The notes under the pieces are model-generated. The model worked only from the letters and a program-made list of their open reading frames with translations, was not told the origin of the DNA and did not search any database. From contig OU015673.1 of NCBI GenBank assembly GCA_907165275.2, forward strand, positions 8,616,001 to 8,680,000: DNA of 64,000 bases, given 5' to 3'. The position numbers were made by a program, and so were the translations under genes. The DNA comes from Zygaena filipendulae (taxonomy: Eukaryota > Arthropoda > Insecta > Lepidoptera > Zygaenidae). Positions within the stretch are counted from its first letter, which is position 1. Every line of letters starts with the position of its first letter. Positions 10,984 through 21,975 of this stretch are shown here, piece after piece.

Positions 10984-13900
10984 CTAATCAGTGACATAGT
11001 CCCTAAGCCACTGTGGCCGAGTCCTAACTCGGATCGGGCGAGCTGGACTCATAGTTTGAGACTCGGGTATCGAGCTCTGAGTAACCTCTGGATGAGGTAC
11101 TGGATCCTTTGTTCCATCATCCAGACCTCGACCCCCGTACCAACCGACAGAATTATCATTCGGAGATAACAAACTTTCTACACTTACAGATCTCTTAACA
11201 TTACCTTTATTATGACCTTGCTGAATGTAGGGGGCCGGAATCAGGTGCCACCTATTTCGCCTATACTGACCTCTGTCCGTTTCTATCATGTAAGATCTAT
11301 ACGGTAGCAGTTCCACTACCTCCCCATACATCCTCAAGTCCGTCATCCACACTCTATCTCCTACTCTCAGATCTGACAAAGGCTTAGCTCTATGCCTCTT
11401 ATTATATTGAAGAGCTTGTTTTTCTTTAATAACTTTATTTTTTTTTGATACTTCAAGTGAACTCTTTGTTTGTAATTGAGTCGTAGGCAATGGTAGGAAA
11501 GATCTCAGCTTTCTTCCCATTAATAGTTCAGCTGGGGAATACCCATTTTCTAATGGTGTGGTTCTGTATGCTAATAGGGCTTTATCAATATGCTTATTAT
11601 TTTTTTTTATTAGAGACTTAGCTATCTTCACCGAGTTCTCCGCCAAACCATTTGATTGACTGTAGTAAGGAGAACTTGTACTATGGATAAAATTGTATTC
11701 TTGAGCAAATTTTTTAAACTCACATCTAAATTGAGGGCCATTGTCTGATCTGAAAGTCTCACAAATTCCATATCTAGAAAACAATTCCTTAACTTTATTA
11801 ATTATAATAGCTTCTGACATAGACCCACCCAGTTCAAATATTTCAAAAAATCTAGAATAGTAGTCTGTCACAATCAAATACCATTTATTTAAGAAAAATA
11901 AATCTGCAGCTATTGTTTGCCACGGTCTAGTTGGAGGTGCTTCATCTTTACAAAAGGTGTTTGTAGGATTAGATCTATGTTCAATACAATTAGGGCAATC
12001 TCTTATTAAGTTTTCCAGTTGAACACTCAACCCTATCCACCATACTGCCATTTGAGCTCTACGCCTACATTTTACTATCCCCTGATGACCCATATGAATG
12101 TAGTTAAGAATTTCATTTTGTAAATTGATTGGAATCACTATTCTAGATCCTTTTAAAATTAGATCCTCACATACACTAAAATCATATCTGTATTGATAGT
12201 AAGGTAATAATTCAACAGGAATCTTACTTTTTTCTGGCCATCCTTCAATACAATATTTAGTAAGTAATTGACAAATTTTGTCTTCATCCTGTTCTCTTCT
12301 AATTTTCTCTAAGTATACATCTTTTATTGGAAAATTATTCACAATGAAGTTTACATAAGCAGTTGAGTCATCTCTACCATTTTGTATATTATGGTTAAGA
12401 GGAGATCTGGAAAGAGAATCTGGTAAAACTAAATCTTTACCTGGTACATATTTAATAGTATAATTAAACCGCATCAACCTGATTCTGAACCTTTGCAAGC
12501 GTGGTGTCATATCATCTAAATGTTTTGTTTGTAAAACTTGCAATAGTGGTTTATGGTCTGTTTCGAAAATGATGTCAATCCCTGTAATATACTCATGTAA
12601 TTTCTCTGCAGCCCAGGTAAGTGCAAGTGACTCCTTTTCTATCTGAGAATATCTACGTTCTGTATCTGTCATAGTCCTTGAAATGTATGCAACAATTTCT
12701 CTCTCCCCACTCAGGTTTTCTTGCATGAGGCATCCTCCCAATCCATATGAACTGGCATCAGCACTTACAATAACTTTTTTATCATGGTCAAAAAACGACA
12801 ATGTGGGTGCTTGACTAAGAAGTGTTTTAACCTCATTAAAAGATTTGTCTTGATTCGGGCCCCAAAGAAAAGCATTTTCCTTTCGAAGCAAGTTATGTAA
12901 AGGAGCCAAACACTGAGCCTTTCCCTTAAGGTGTTTAGAAGCAAAATTAACTATTCCCAAGAATCTCTGTAGTTCAATTTTATTAGTAGGCTGTGGGAAC
13001 TCTAAAATAGCCTGTACTCTATCTGGATCCACGGAAAACCCTTTTGGTGTGATTGAAAATCCTAAATATTTTATCTCTTGTAATCCTATGAGGCTTTTTT
13101 GCTCATTGATTGTCAAACCTTCCTTGGACAATCTACTTAAGACCTGTCTTAAGCACCTATCATGCTCCTCTATCGAATCTGCATAGATAAGTATATCGTC
13201 AACATGAAATATTACTTTGAGATCTTTTAGTATTTTTGAAAATTTCATGACAAAATATTCTGGTGAACAATTCAAACCAAAAGGTAATCTTTTATATTTG
13301 TATCTACCAAAAGGGCAGATAAACGTTGTTAAGAGCTGACTTGCTTCATCAAGTTTAAGCTGATGGAAGCTTTTTGTTATGTCAATCTTAGAAAAATATT
13401 TAGCATTTTTAATCTGTGCCAAAGTATATTCCACCTTATTAATGGGGAAATATGGTCTTAAAACTGCTTTATTAAGCTGAGTGTAGTCACAACATAATCG
13501 AATTTCATCATTATTTTTAGGAACACAAACTATTGGAGCCACCCACTCTGTTACCTCATCCACCGGTTCTATTATGTTTAAGTTTTCCAATCTTGTTAAT
13601 TCTTTCTCTAATTTTTTTAGCAGGCCGATGGGCACCACTCTCGGAACAGACTGTACATATGGTTGAGCATCAGGTTTTAGCTTAATCGAGATAGTATCTT
13701 TAAATTCTCCCAGTTCCTGTAATAAAGATGGAAATTCTTTATTTATATCAACATTACTTTTGGTTTTAGAATATATTTCGTTTAAGTTAAGACTTATGAT
13801 TTTTAATTGTTCACTAGCTGTTCTACTTAAAATTGGAGTTTTTATTGATTTTACCACATAAGCCTTAGTGTGTAGTCGTTGGTTTTTGAATTTAAGAGTG

Positions 13901-14916
13901 ATGTCTAAAGAACCTAAAACCTCCAAGTTTCTCCCATCTGCTACTTTCAAACAAATGTCACACTTCTGTAATTTAGCCAAGTGACTCTCTGGGATGAAAG
14001 TTAAAGGTAAGCAAATTATGTCAGCACCTGAATCTATCAAAAACTGTCCCTTCTTATAAAACTCTTCAATATGAATATCACACATCCACGCGGAGCTGTC
14101 ATCTTTGTCGATACACCATAGAAAGTACTGATTACCGTTACTACCTTGTACTTCTTCTTCTTCTGGCACCTGAAGTCTCTTCACTACTCGCACAGGTCTT
14201 CTGCAGACCTTTGCAAAGTGTCCCCGAGTTTTGCAATTGTAGCATTCTGATTCTCGAGCCGGACACATATTTCTTGTATGTGCATCAAATCCACAATAAT
14301 TACAGTTTGCTGGTACTCGTGGTATTGTTTGCCTATTGTTGATTACCCCTTTCTTTACTATACTTATCTCTCGATCCTCCCGTACCTCTTTGTGGTTGTA
14401 GAGCTCTTCAGTTTGTTTTTTCTGAATTTCCCACTGTCGAACATTGTTAGTAGCTTCCTGTAAGGTCAGGTCTTTTTTCATTTGCAATTTTTCGCTTAAT
14501 TTACTGTCTGCTATGCCCACCACTATTTTGTCTCGTAGTATCTCCTCCTTAGTGATAGTTTCAAAAGCGCAATTCTTGGCTAGTTTATGTAAATCGGATA
14601 AAAAGGCATCCACTGACTCTCCCGGTCTTTGTTTACGGTTATTAAATTTTGCCCTTTCGAAGATGAGATTGCATCTTGGTGCAAAGTAGGCTCCTAAGGC
14701 CTCCACCAGATCTTCATACTTTTCGCATTTCGGTAACTGCGCCACCACTTCGGAGCTCCTCTCACCCATGCAGTAGAGTAATAGCTGACGCTTTTCATTA
14801 ACGTCTTGTTTGCCCGTTATTGCGATGTACTGGGCAAAACGTTCGATCCAACGCGGCCATGATGCTGGATCATCGAAATTAAACTCCTCCGGCGCTTTGA
14901 TAAATGGGAGATCCAT
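10984..14916 (-). CDS. Gag-Pol polyprotein of the Ty3/gypsy retrotransposon
   Basis: A single frame of 1,310 residues. Gag occupies roughly residues 1-190. Two zinc knuckles near 205-245 read CNYCGFDAHTRNMC and CYNCKTRGHFAKVC. The aspartic protease motif FLIDSGAD lies near 290. The reverse transcriptase has LPFGLNCSPEYF and the catalytic box HVDDILIYAD near 575. RNase H shows ADASSYGLGG near 718 and TDHKPLLQVL. The integrase has an HHCC finger around 942-977 and a DDE core with ADLFF near 1003, SDNGPQF near 1058 and GLAENS near 1092. All catalytic motifs are present with no internal stop. There is no env frame. The short LTRs and single frame recall the Mag-like lineage, but I did not establish the clade. 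Confidence 0.92.
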   Translation of the reverse strand: MDLPFIKAPEEFNFDDPASWPRWIERFAQYIAITGKQDVNEKRQLLLYCMGERSSEVVAQLPKCEKYEDLVEALGAYFAPRCNLIFERAKFNNRKQRPGESVDAFLSDLHKLAKNCAFETITKEEILRDKIVVGIADSKLSEKLQMKKDLTLQEATNNVRQWEIQKKQTEELYNHKEVREDREISIVKKGVINNRQTIPRVPANCNYCGFDAHTRNMCPARESECYNCKTRGHFAKVCRRPVRVVKRLQVPEEEEVQGSNGNQYFLWCIDKDDSSAWMCDIHIEEFYKKGQFLIDSGADIICLPLTFIPESHLAKLQKCDICLKVADGRNLEVLGSLDITLKFKNQRLHTKAYVVKSIKTPILSRTASEQLKIISLNLNEIYSKTKSNVDINKEFPSLLQELGEFKDTISIKLKPDAQPYVQSVPRVVPIGLLKKLEKELTRLENLNIIEPVDEVTEWVAPIVCVPKNNDEIRLCCDYTQLNKAVLRPYFPINKVEYTLAQIKNAKYFSKIDITKSFHQLKLDEASQLLTTFICPFGRYKYKRLPFGLNCSPEYFVMKFSKILKDLKVIFHVDDILIYADSIEEHDRCLRQVLSRLSKEGLTINEQKSLIGLQEIKYLGFSITPKGFSVDPDRVQAILEFPQPTNKIELQRFLGIVNFASKHLKGKAQCLAPLHNLLRKENAFLWGPNQDKSFNEVKTLLSQAPTLSFFDHDKKVIVSADASSYGLGGCLMQENLSGEREIVAYISRTMTDTERRYSQIEKESLALTWAAEKLHEYITGIDIIFETDHKPLLQVLQTKHLDDMTPRLQRFRIRLMRFNYTIKYVPGKDLVLPDSLSRSPLNHNIQNGRDDSTAYVNFIVNNFPIKDVYLEKIRREQDEDKICQLLTKYCIEGWPEKSKIPVELLPYYQYRYDFSVCEDLILKGSRIVIPINLQNEILNYIHMGHQGIVKCRRRAQMAVWWIGLSVQLENLIRDCPNCIEHRSNPTNTFCKDEAPPTRPWQTIAADLFFLNKWYLIVTDYYSRFFEIFELGGSMSEAIIINKVKELFSRYGICETFRSDNGPQFRCEFKKFAQEYNFIHSTSSPYYSQSNGLAENSVKIAKSLIKKNNKHIDKALLAYRTTPLENGYSPAELLMGRKLRSFLPLPTTQLQTKSSLEVSKKNKVIKEKQALQYNKRHRAKPLSDLRVGDRVWMTDLRMYGEVVELLPYRSYMIETDRGQYRRNRWHLIPAPYIQQGHNKGNVKRSVSVESLLSPNDNSVGWYGGRGLDDGTKDPVPHPEVTQSSIPESQTMSPARPIRVRTRPQWLRDYVTD

Positions 14917-14963
14917 CGCCCTTTAGATCTAATTTCTATAATCTCTGAACACCGCTGCCACCA

Positions 14964-15131
14964 TGTAGTATATTCAATGAAAGTCGAGTCACTTTGATTT
15001 AATCTTTAATTGAGCCGTTGTAGGTACTAGACAATATAACATGGAGTCGTTCCAAGTCCTAACACGGAACACAGACACACAATCGACAGAGAGTCCTTTC
15101 ATAGACAAAGCAAACATTGCTTTACACTACA
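14964..15131 (-). repeat. 5' LTR of the gypsy element
   Basis: 168 bp, identical to 10749-10916. For the minus-strand element this is the promoter-bearing LTR. Confidence 0.93.
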
Positions 15132-15230
15132 GTCCCTCGATCTATTAGCGCCCTTGCTACGCTCGGGCGCCAATCCCCGTCTCGGGACTAAATAAGTTAC
15201 TTTCACCCCTAGGATAACAATGTACTATTT
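15132..15230 (-). repeat. Distal piece of the right inverted-repeat arm
   Basis: It continues the inverted arm that ends at 10748. The LTR element separates the two pieces, and the GTCCC duplication marks the split. Confidence 0.65.
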
Positions 15231-15600
15231 TTTTTAGATCTCTATCACTTCAATACAATATTATCAATGAATATGATTTTTAGTTTTAGTTATATGCTTT
15301 GAGAAGCTCAGTCGATGCGTCTTAAGCCTGCAATGTTTTAACGATAACTTAATCACTCGGGCAAAGGAAAGGCATAGTCTAGTTCGACGTATTGCTTTAT
15401 TAGAAATGTAAAAAAATTACAAAAATGTTTTTTCTCTTCGATCTATTAATGATATACTTACATAATACTAATCAATAATGAGAACAATTATCTTACTTTC
15501 TTTAGACTTTCAGTCTATTATTATGCAGGTTAGTACTTCTCCTATTATTTTAATGTACGATGTTATATTAAGATAGAAAAATACATAGTATGTAAATACA

Positions 15601-15606
15601 TTTATT
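15601..15606 (-). terminator. Poly(A) signal AATAAA of the aminopeptidase gene
   Basis: TTTATT on the + strand gives AATAAA on the minus strand, 65 bp beyond the TGA stop at 15671-15673. Confidence 0.6.
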
Positions 15607-15670
15607 ATGCTGGTTGTAACGTGTCGTCGCGGGCGGCGGGCGGCGGGCGGCGGGCGGCGGGCGGCGGCGG

Positions 15671-18600
15671 TCAGCAGCTGCGCACGAGGCCGTAGTGCGC
15701 GGCGAGCGCGAGCAGCGGCGCGGCGGTGGGCGGGCGCGGGAAGGTGCCGGCGCTGCCCGCCACGTCCAGGTGCGAGTAGCGCGCCGCGCCCGCCTCCAGC
15801 CCGGCCGCCAGCAGCAGGAAGGCGGCGGGCGCCTGGTGGCCGCGCGGCGTGGCCGTGGACGGGCGCGCCTCCGCCTGCAGCAGCTGGTCGCCGGCCGCCT
15901 GCCCCCGGTGCGCGCGCAGGTCCTCGCGCCGCAGCGACGACTCCTCCAGCGGCTCGCCCAGCGCCTCGGCCGCCGCGCGCAGCCGCGCCGCGTGCCCCGC
16001 CGCGCGCGCCGCGTGGTTGTCCAGCACCACGCCGTAGCCCTCGCCCACCGCGCGCGCCGCGTGCCCCGTCAGCGTCGCCACCGTGTACAGGTGCGCCGCC
16101 CGCTCGCCGCGCGCGCGCCCAGCCAGCTCCGCCAGCAGGTCCGCCATGGCGAGCCGCCCCTCCGCGTCCGTGTTGCCCACGCGCACCGCCAGCCCGCGCC
16201 GGCTGCGCAGCAGCTCGTCCGCCACGTACGCCTCCTCGCCGACCGAGTTGCGCAGCAGCGCCAGCGCCGCCACCGCCTTCACCCGCCCGCGCAGCAGCTG
16301 GCACGCGCGCACGAAGCCCGCCACGGCCGCCGCGCCGCACACGTCGCGCGACATGCCCGCCATCGCGCCGCCCGTCTTGATGTCGCACCCGCCCGTGTCG
16401 TACGTCACGCCCTGCAACACGCCAACACGCGCCCGCCGGTCATCGGGGCGGTGAGTGCCGCCTGCCACTCGCCGCCCGCGCCGTCTCGCGCCCCGAACCC
16501 TACTCACCTTGCCCACCAGCATCACGGTCTGCTCGTACTCCTCGGGCTCGTACTCCAGGAACACGATGCACCCTGTCGAACACACGAGCACGGGTGAATC
16601 ACGGCCGGGAGAGCACGACGCGGGGAGGGCGCGGGCGCGGGCGCGGGCGGCCCGTGGAGAGTGACGTCACCTCTGTGTCTCGGCACGGAGTCGGCGGCGC
16701 GGCTGACGGCGGCGAACAGCGGGTACTCGCGCGCGATCTGCGCCGCGTCGTCCAGCACGCGCACCGCCACCCGCGCGCCCCCGCCGCCGTCCCCCTCCGG
16801 CGGGAAGGCGTCGCGCAGCAGGGCGGCGGCCCGCAGCGGCGTCATGCGCTCGGGGTCGGCGCCGCCGATGTCCCTGGCCAGGCCGCGCGCGCGCTCCAGC
16901 GCCGCCGCCTCGCGCAGCAGCTCCCCCGCCGCGCCCGGGGCGAGCGCCGCCGCGGGGGGCGCCCACACGCCCAGCGCCTCGGGCGCGCTCGCCTGCGCCG
17001 GGAACGACTCGCGCACCTGCAGCGGCTGCGGACAAGCGCGCGCGACGCGGGCAGTGCGGGGCCGGCTCGGGCTCGGGCTCGGGCTCGGGCCCCCGCCCCC
17101 CGCCGCTGCCCCCCGCCCCCCGCACTCACCACGTACAGCGCCTCGAGTGCGCCGAGCAGCGCGACGAGCTGCGCGCGAGGCCACGCGGGCAGCGGCGCGG
17201 GCAGCGCCAGGAGGGGCCGCCGCGCGCCCGCCTCCACCGCGCGCCGCACCCCCGCCAGCGCCGCCTCGTACACCGACCTGCGCCCGCGCCGAACGATTTA
17301 CGTAACTATTTACTGGGCGCTCGTAGTAGTCGGTAGTAGAGGCGGTGCTCGTGTGCTCACCTGACGTCGTCGTACTCGGTGAGCGGGCCGGTGGGCGCCA
17401 CCACGAGCCGCCCCCCGGCCGCCGCCTCGCACGGCACCACGCCCACGCTCTGCGACACGGCCACGTATCGAATCATTCGCAATTATTTATTATTATTATT
17501 TATTTATTTATTTATTTATTTCAAAAACCACATAATTCTTACAGGCTAACCTAATGCGATTATATGATATGATATGATTATATTATGTACTGTGCAGGCA
17601 AGTTAAATTGTAGATATTATACTGAGATACGTAGACCGTACGTTACGAGCTAGTTAGTACTCCCCTACTTTTTTTAAAAACTAGTTTCATAGCCTAGTTT
17701 TATCCCCCGCGATATCTGATGTATAAGCTATATTATTGTAAGGTTTCATTTAAATCCATTCAATAGTTTTTGCGTGAAAGAGTAACAAACATCCATCCAT
17801 ACTCACAAACTTTCGCGTTTATAATATTAGCAGGATATACAGTCGAATTGAGAACTTCCTCCTTTGTTTGGAAGTTGGTTGAAAAGCGATAAAATTTTAA
17901 TGTACTTTAGAATTCTACATATTTACAATATCTGTGTGTGCATTAATAGAGTCGGTAACGTGACGATATACCGGTGTAGGTAAGACATCGTTTGTTTCTA
18001 GTAGGTATGTACCAAATAGAAACAAACGACGTCTAATCTACAGTATCTAGGTAAACGCATGGAAGTAATCATAGCGAAGCCATTGTGAATAGTTTAGTTT
18101 AGTTTAGTTTATTTTATTTCGTACTATCAGTGTTAACAAAATGTCAAGATAAAATGTCACAGAGAATAGTACAATTGTCAAATAATAATAATAATATGAT
18201 GATACAATACAAAAATAATAATATTACAAAATAGTAATAAAATAGCAATGTCAAGTAAATTTAATATCTAAAAATATGAATAAATTCTATTATATAGTTT
18301 TTACATAAAATTCATTTATGGAGTAATATGCTTTATCCAATAAATAGGCTTTCAATCGGCGATAAAAAGTTTTGTCATCATTTTCTTTCCGTAAATCTGC
18401 GGGTAGCTGCTCGTAATATGTAGGTCCAATTACTCGCGGGTTTTTACTTGCTAATTTTGTTCTACGTGATACAGTCTCAAGTTTTTCAGTATTACGAAGA
18501 TTTCGCCCACCACCCGTTCGGCGTCTGAAGTCAGTCATGTTTTGTCTTACATATTTTACTATCTCAAATATGTAAAGTGAGCACAACGTCATAATTCCTT

Positions 18601-21600
18601 GTTGTTTAAAAAGGTTCCTACACGATTCTCTTGGCTTTACTCCCGCGACTATCCTCAGTGCACGTTTCTGAAGGACGAATACCCGTTGATGATCAGTGGA
18701 ATTGCCCCACAACATAACACCGTACGCCATCACAGAATGGAAGTGTGCAAAATATACCTGACGCATGATATTTTTTGAGACTAACGGGCATACTCTACGT
18801 AAGGCATATGCAGCACTACTTAGTTTGGCGCAAAGAGCCTGAACGTGGGATTTCCAGTTGATGTTGGAGTCTAAAGTGAATCCGAGGAAACGGCATTCGT
18901 CAGATAACGGCACAGGGCAGTCTAACGTAGGTGCAATTGAAGGTGGTCGCGCGGAAAATAGCAATAGTTTAGATTTTGCCGTATTTAATATCAGGCCGTT
19001 CACTGTGAACCAGTCGAGGAGTTGTTTGTGAGTGTTTATTATTTTTGTGTTAAGTTGTTCATATGTACGTGCACTGACCACAATGGTTGTGTCATCCGCA
19101 AACAAAACAGCTAAACCATTTCTAATGAAATTTGACAAGTCGTTAATGAAAATCAGGAATAGTGTATTCCCTAAGGATGAACCCTGAGGGATACCGATGG
19201 TGACGTCACCAGTCTTCGACCTAATTTTGCAGCAGTCTGTAGCTACTTGTACTGTTTGGGTTCTATCAGATAAGAAAGATTTTAGTAGCCTATGACAGTT
19301 ATTTTGAATACCATATAATGATAATTTGTCCAGTAATAATTCTCCTTGTATAACATCAAATGCCTTAGTGAGATCACAAAATATTCCTGCAACCTTATAT
19401 TTATCGTCAATACCTGTTATTATCGAATCAATAACTTTGTGAGCTGCTGTATTTGTGGACTTATTTTTGCGATATGCAAATTGCTTTTCGGACAACAGAT
19501 CGTTTTGTTCTAGATGTTCCATGATGCTTTTGGATATTAGGGACTCGATTAGTTTAGAAATACTGGGTACGATCGTAATGGGTCTATAACTATCTACCTG
19601 AGCTTTGTCACCTTTCCCTTTGAACACTGGGCAAACTCTGGTACTTTTCAACACATCTGGATAAATTCCTTTTGCAAACATTTCATTAATAAATGCTACT
19701 AACATCTCAACTATGACTGGCCACACTGATAATAAAATGTTCAATGAAATGTCATAGATGTCCAGAGTGTTTCCAGTGTGTAACATATCCATTAATAGTT
19801 TTGTCAGCATATCATTTGTTACGGTAGGTAAATAATATTCCGGAGGATTTGTAGTGCTGGAATAACGAGTTAGGTATTCAATGGCCTTTCCTTTTAATAT
19901 AATTGATACAATTAGCAGACGTAAATAACATCACTTATATTATATACACACCGGCAGAATTAGCGGAACATAAAAAGGCAGAGTATAGAAATAATTACGT
20001 ATATATATTAAAAAAGGAACGAAGTAAAATGCGAATTAGAAAGACTTTTTAGTTTTATGTTTTTGGAAGTCAGTTTTAATTTTTTTGTTAAAATTTTGTT
20101 TATTTCTCGCTTTTAAGTGACTTAATTGGTAATTTCTCTAAATTACAATAGCCTAATGTCAACTGTTCATCACCTTTTATAAAATATTGCTTTTCCCGAT
20201 GCAGAGACGTTAATTGTTGAGGAGTTCTCCTAGTACATCACCATCAGTTCCACTTCACCATACACATTGTGACGAGCATAAATTGTTTAGAAACCATATT
20301 AAAGATAACGAATCGAAACCCGTGAAATACCCGTGGAATTGAGTAGTTCCGATGACCATCTGTGGTCTTCATCATCAGTTCCACTTCTTCAAATTTTGCT
20401 TTTCAAAAGCAAATGAACGATTTACTATAAAAAATACAAAAATCGCTATACCACCTATAATTTTTGAAGAGTTCCCTCGATTTCTCCAAGATCCTATCAT
20501 TAGATCCCAACGAGGTGGCAATGGGACCTAATTGGGAGTATATCCTTTCAAACAAAAAAAGAATTTTTCAAATCGGTCCAACCGTCTTCGAGTAATCGGT
20601 GAACATACATAAAAAAAAATTACTACAGCAAAAAGTGTCGTGACAACTTTTCGTAAGAATTTTTTCCGTCTAGCCCCCTTTCACAACGCGCGATAAGGAA
20701 CTTCGTTCCAAAATTATTATCAGACATGAAGTAATAAACTAATATACATCTTTTAACATGGACTTTAAGAAGTTTTTAGTTAAATTTTATTAAAAGTAAT
20801 CAAAATAAAAAAAAAACAGTCTAGTTTGTGAGAACACAGACAATGTTGCAAATAAAAGTTGAATCACGAAGGGGAAACACACGTTATTAATCGTTCATTT
20901 ATTTAGTGTTAAAATCACAGTAATCTTTAATTTGCAACATTATTTGTGTGCTCACAAATTAGAAAAAAAGTGTTTTTTTTTTTTATTATTATTTTAAATA
21001 AAATTTAATAATTTAATTACAAACTTTTAAAGTGTTAAAAGATGTATATTAATTTATTACTTCAAGTCTAATTATTATTTGTTTTAATATATATACGTAA
21101 TTATTTCTATACTCTGCCTTTTTATGTTCCGCTAATTCTGCCGGTGTGTATATGTATAGCTAACACGGTTTTATAGGTACATATTATATAATGTTACCAT
21201 GTCAATGGTAACGTGCGCGTGACCGATAGAGAAGTACCTACAGCCGCGTGAGTGAGTGTAGCCACAGAAGCGACACTCTCCATCTCCCAGCAATGTTATG
21301 CCTCCTCATACCCCGCAATACCTCACGAAAGTAAATTCCGCGGAAAGTTTGACACATAAAGTAGGTATGTTCCGTAAACACCGAGAGCACTGTAAGGTAT
21401 GACGTCACTGCAGTATAGCCGTACTTATAAAGTTAGTTAAACTGAGCAATACTCACGCGATCAAGTGATCCAACCACTGAGAGCACCAGCTTACCTCGAA
21501 AGCGCCAGTGGTAAGAGTACAAAAAGGGCGACGATTATGACGTCATACCGCCTACTGCGGATACTGTGGCAGTATACTGAAAGTGGGAGGACTGGGCCAG

Positions 21601-21975
21601 GCCTATCAGTGCATTCCGGAACATATCCATGGAATCTGGATGTGACAATTACTCACTAACAGCTGACAGGTACTGTCAGCTCGCCGTCAACCTTACGAGT
21701 TACGATACGGCATACGCACACACGCACGACACGAGTAAGTCCAAGCCTCAGTTCATTTGTATGGAGTGTCAGAGCCGCGTGAGTGAGTGTACCTTCTCCA
21801 GCGCCTTGTCGAGGCGCAGCGCGTCGTCGAGCGCGCGCTGCAGCGGCGGCGGCGGCGGCGCGGCGCCCGGCACGTGCAGCAGCACGAGCGCGTCGTGCGC
21901 CGCGTCGCCGCCGCCGCCGCCCGGGCCCGCCGCCAGCGACACGCGCGCGCCGTGCACGCGCAGCTCCCCACCCAT
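15671..21975 (-). CDS. M17 leucyl aminopeptidase-like protein, six coding exons
   Basis: A di-metal cytosolic exopeptidase of the M17 family, closest to the insect proteins annotated as putative aminopeptidase W07G4.4. Minus-strand exons with matching phases: 21793-21975 (ATG), 17361-17449, 17130-17277, 16671-17025, 16508-16572 and 15671-16411 (TGA), giving 526 residues, which suits the subfamily. The catalytic half is clear: MLVGK joined across an intron to GVTYDTGG (metal-binding Lys and Asp), MSRDVCGAAAV, and NTDAEGRLAMADLL, the M17 signature with metal ligands Asp and Glu plus the catalytic Arg. Exon 1 carries a possible 3' splice site (GGTGCAG) just before the ATG, so an upstream 5' UTR exon is likely. 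Codon use is extremely GC-rich. Intron 1 is 4.3 kb and carries transposons. Confidence 0.88.
17640..17835 (-). mobile_element. Short dispersed lepidopteran repeat in intron 1
   Basis: It ends with CTTTCGCGTTTATAATATTA followed by GCAGGAT, the reverse orientation of the same abundant repeat superfamily as at 5340-5516. Non-coding. Confidence 0.55.
18093..19935 (-). pseudogene. 5'-truncated Jockey/CR1-like LINE, reverse transcriptase part
   Basis: An open minus-strand frame (first in-frame ATG 19808-19810, stop at 18290) encodes at least 506 residues of a non-LTR reverse transcriptase: SYRPITIVPSISKL, FAYRKNKSTNTA, FCDLTKAFDVI, GIPQGSSLGNTLF, the catalytic LFADDTTIVV, and a C-terminal RRVCPLVSKNIMRQVYFAHF. 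The frame reads on upstream to about 19925 without a start codon, and no endonuclease is present, so the copy is 5'-truncated. The 3' end is a short AAACT-type tail, TTTAG repeats on the + strand at 18094-18112. It lies in intron 1 of the aminopeptidase gene in the same orientation. Confidence 0.8.
19942..21153. mobile_element. Foldback element with long inverted arms, 1.2 kb
   Basis: The outer 70 bp, starting ATATACACACCGGCAGAATT, is repeated in inverse at 21080-21153. Further inside, 20727-20860 is an imperfect inverse of about 20925-21068 (shared motif AATATACATCTTTTAACA and a TTGTGAG/CTCACAA pair). The right arm runs continuously, while the left arm is interrupted by about 700 bp (20015-20726). 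No transposase frame. It lies in intron 1 of the aminopeptidase gene. Confidence 0.7.
21154..21792. other. Intron sequence, no feature recognised
   Basis: The remainder of aminopeptidase intron 1. No gene or clear repeat seen. Confidence 0.4.

Larger units (their letters stand above)
10749..15131 (-). mobile_element. Full-length Ty3/gypsy LTR retrotransposon
   Basis: A 4,383-bp element read from the minus strand. Its 168-bp LTRs (10749-10916 and 14964-15131) are identical as read, begin TGTAGT and end ACTACA, and are flanked by a 5-bp target duplication GTCCC (10744-10748 and 15132-15136). The internal region contains one uninterrupted gag-pol frame. On the minus strand the 5' LTR is followed directly by TGGTGGCAGCGGTG, in the position of a tRNA primer-binding site. 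A short purine tract AAGGAGAGA (10917-10925) precedes the 3' LTR. Identical LTRs and an open frame indicate a recent, possibly active insertion. The site is an arm of an older inverted repeat. Confidence 0.93.

Noticed and set aside
15607..17364. Long Arg/Ala/Pro-rich frames on the + strand
   Set aside because: They are antisense shadows of the GC-rich aminopeptidase exons. The minus-strand frame carries the M17 motifs and splice sites.
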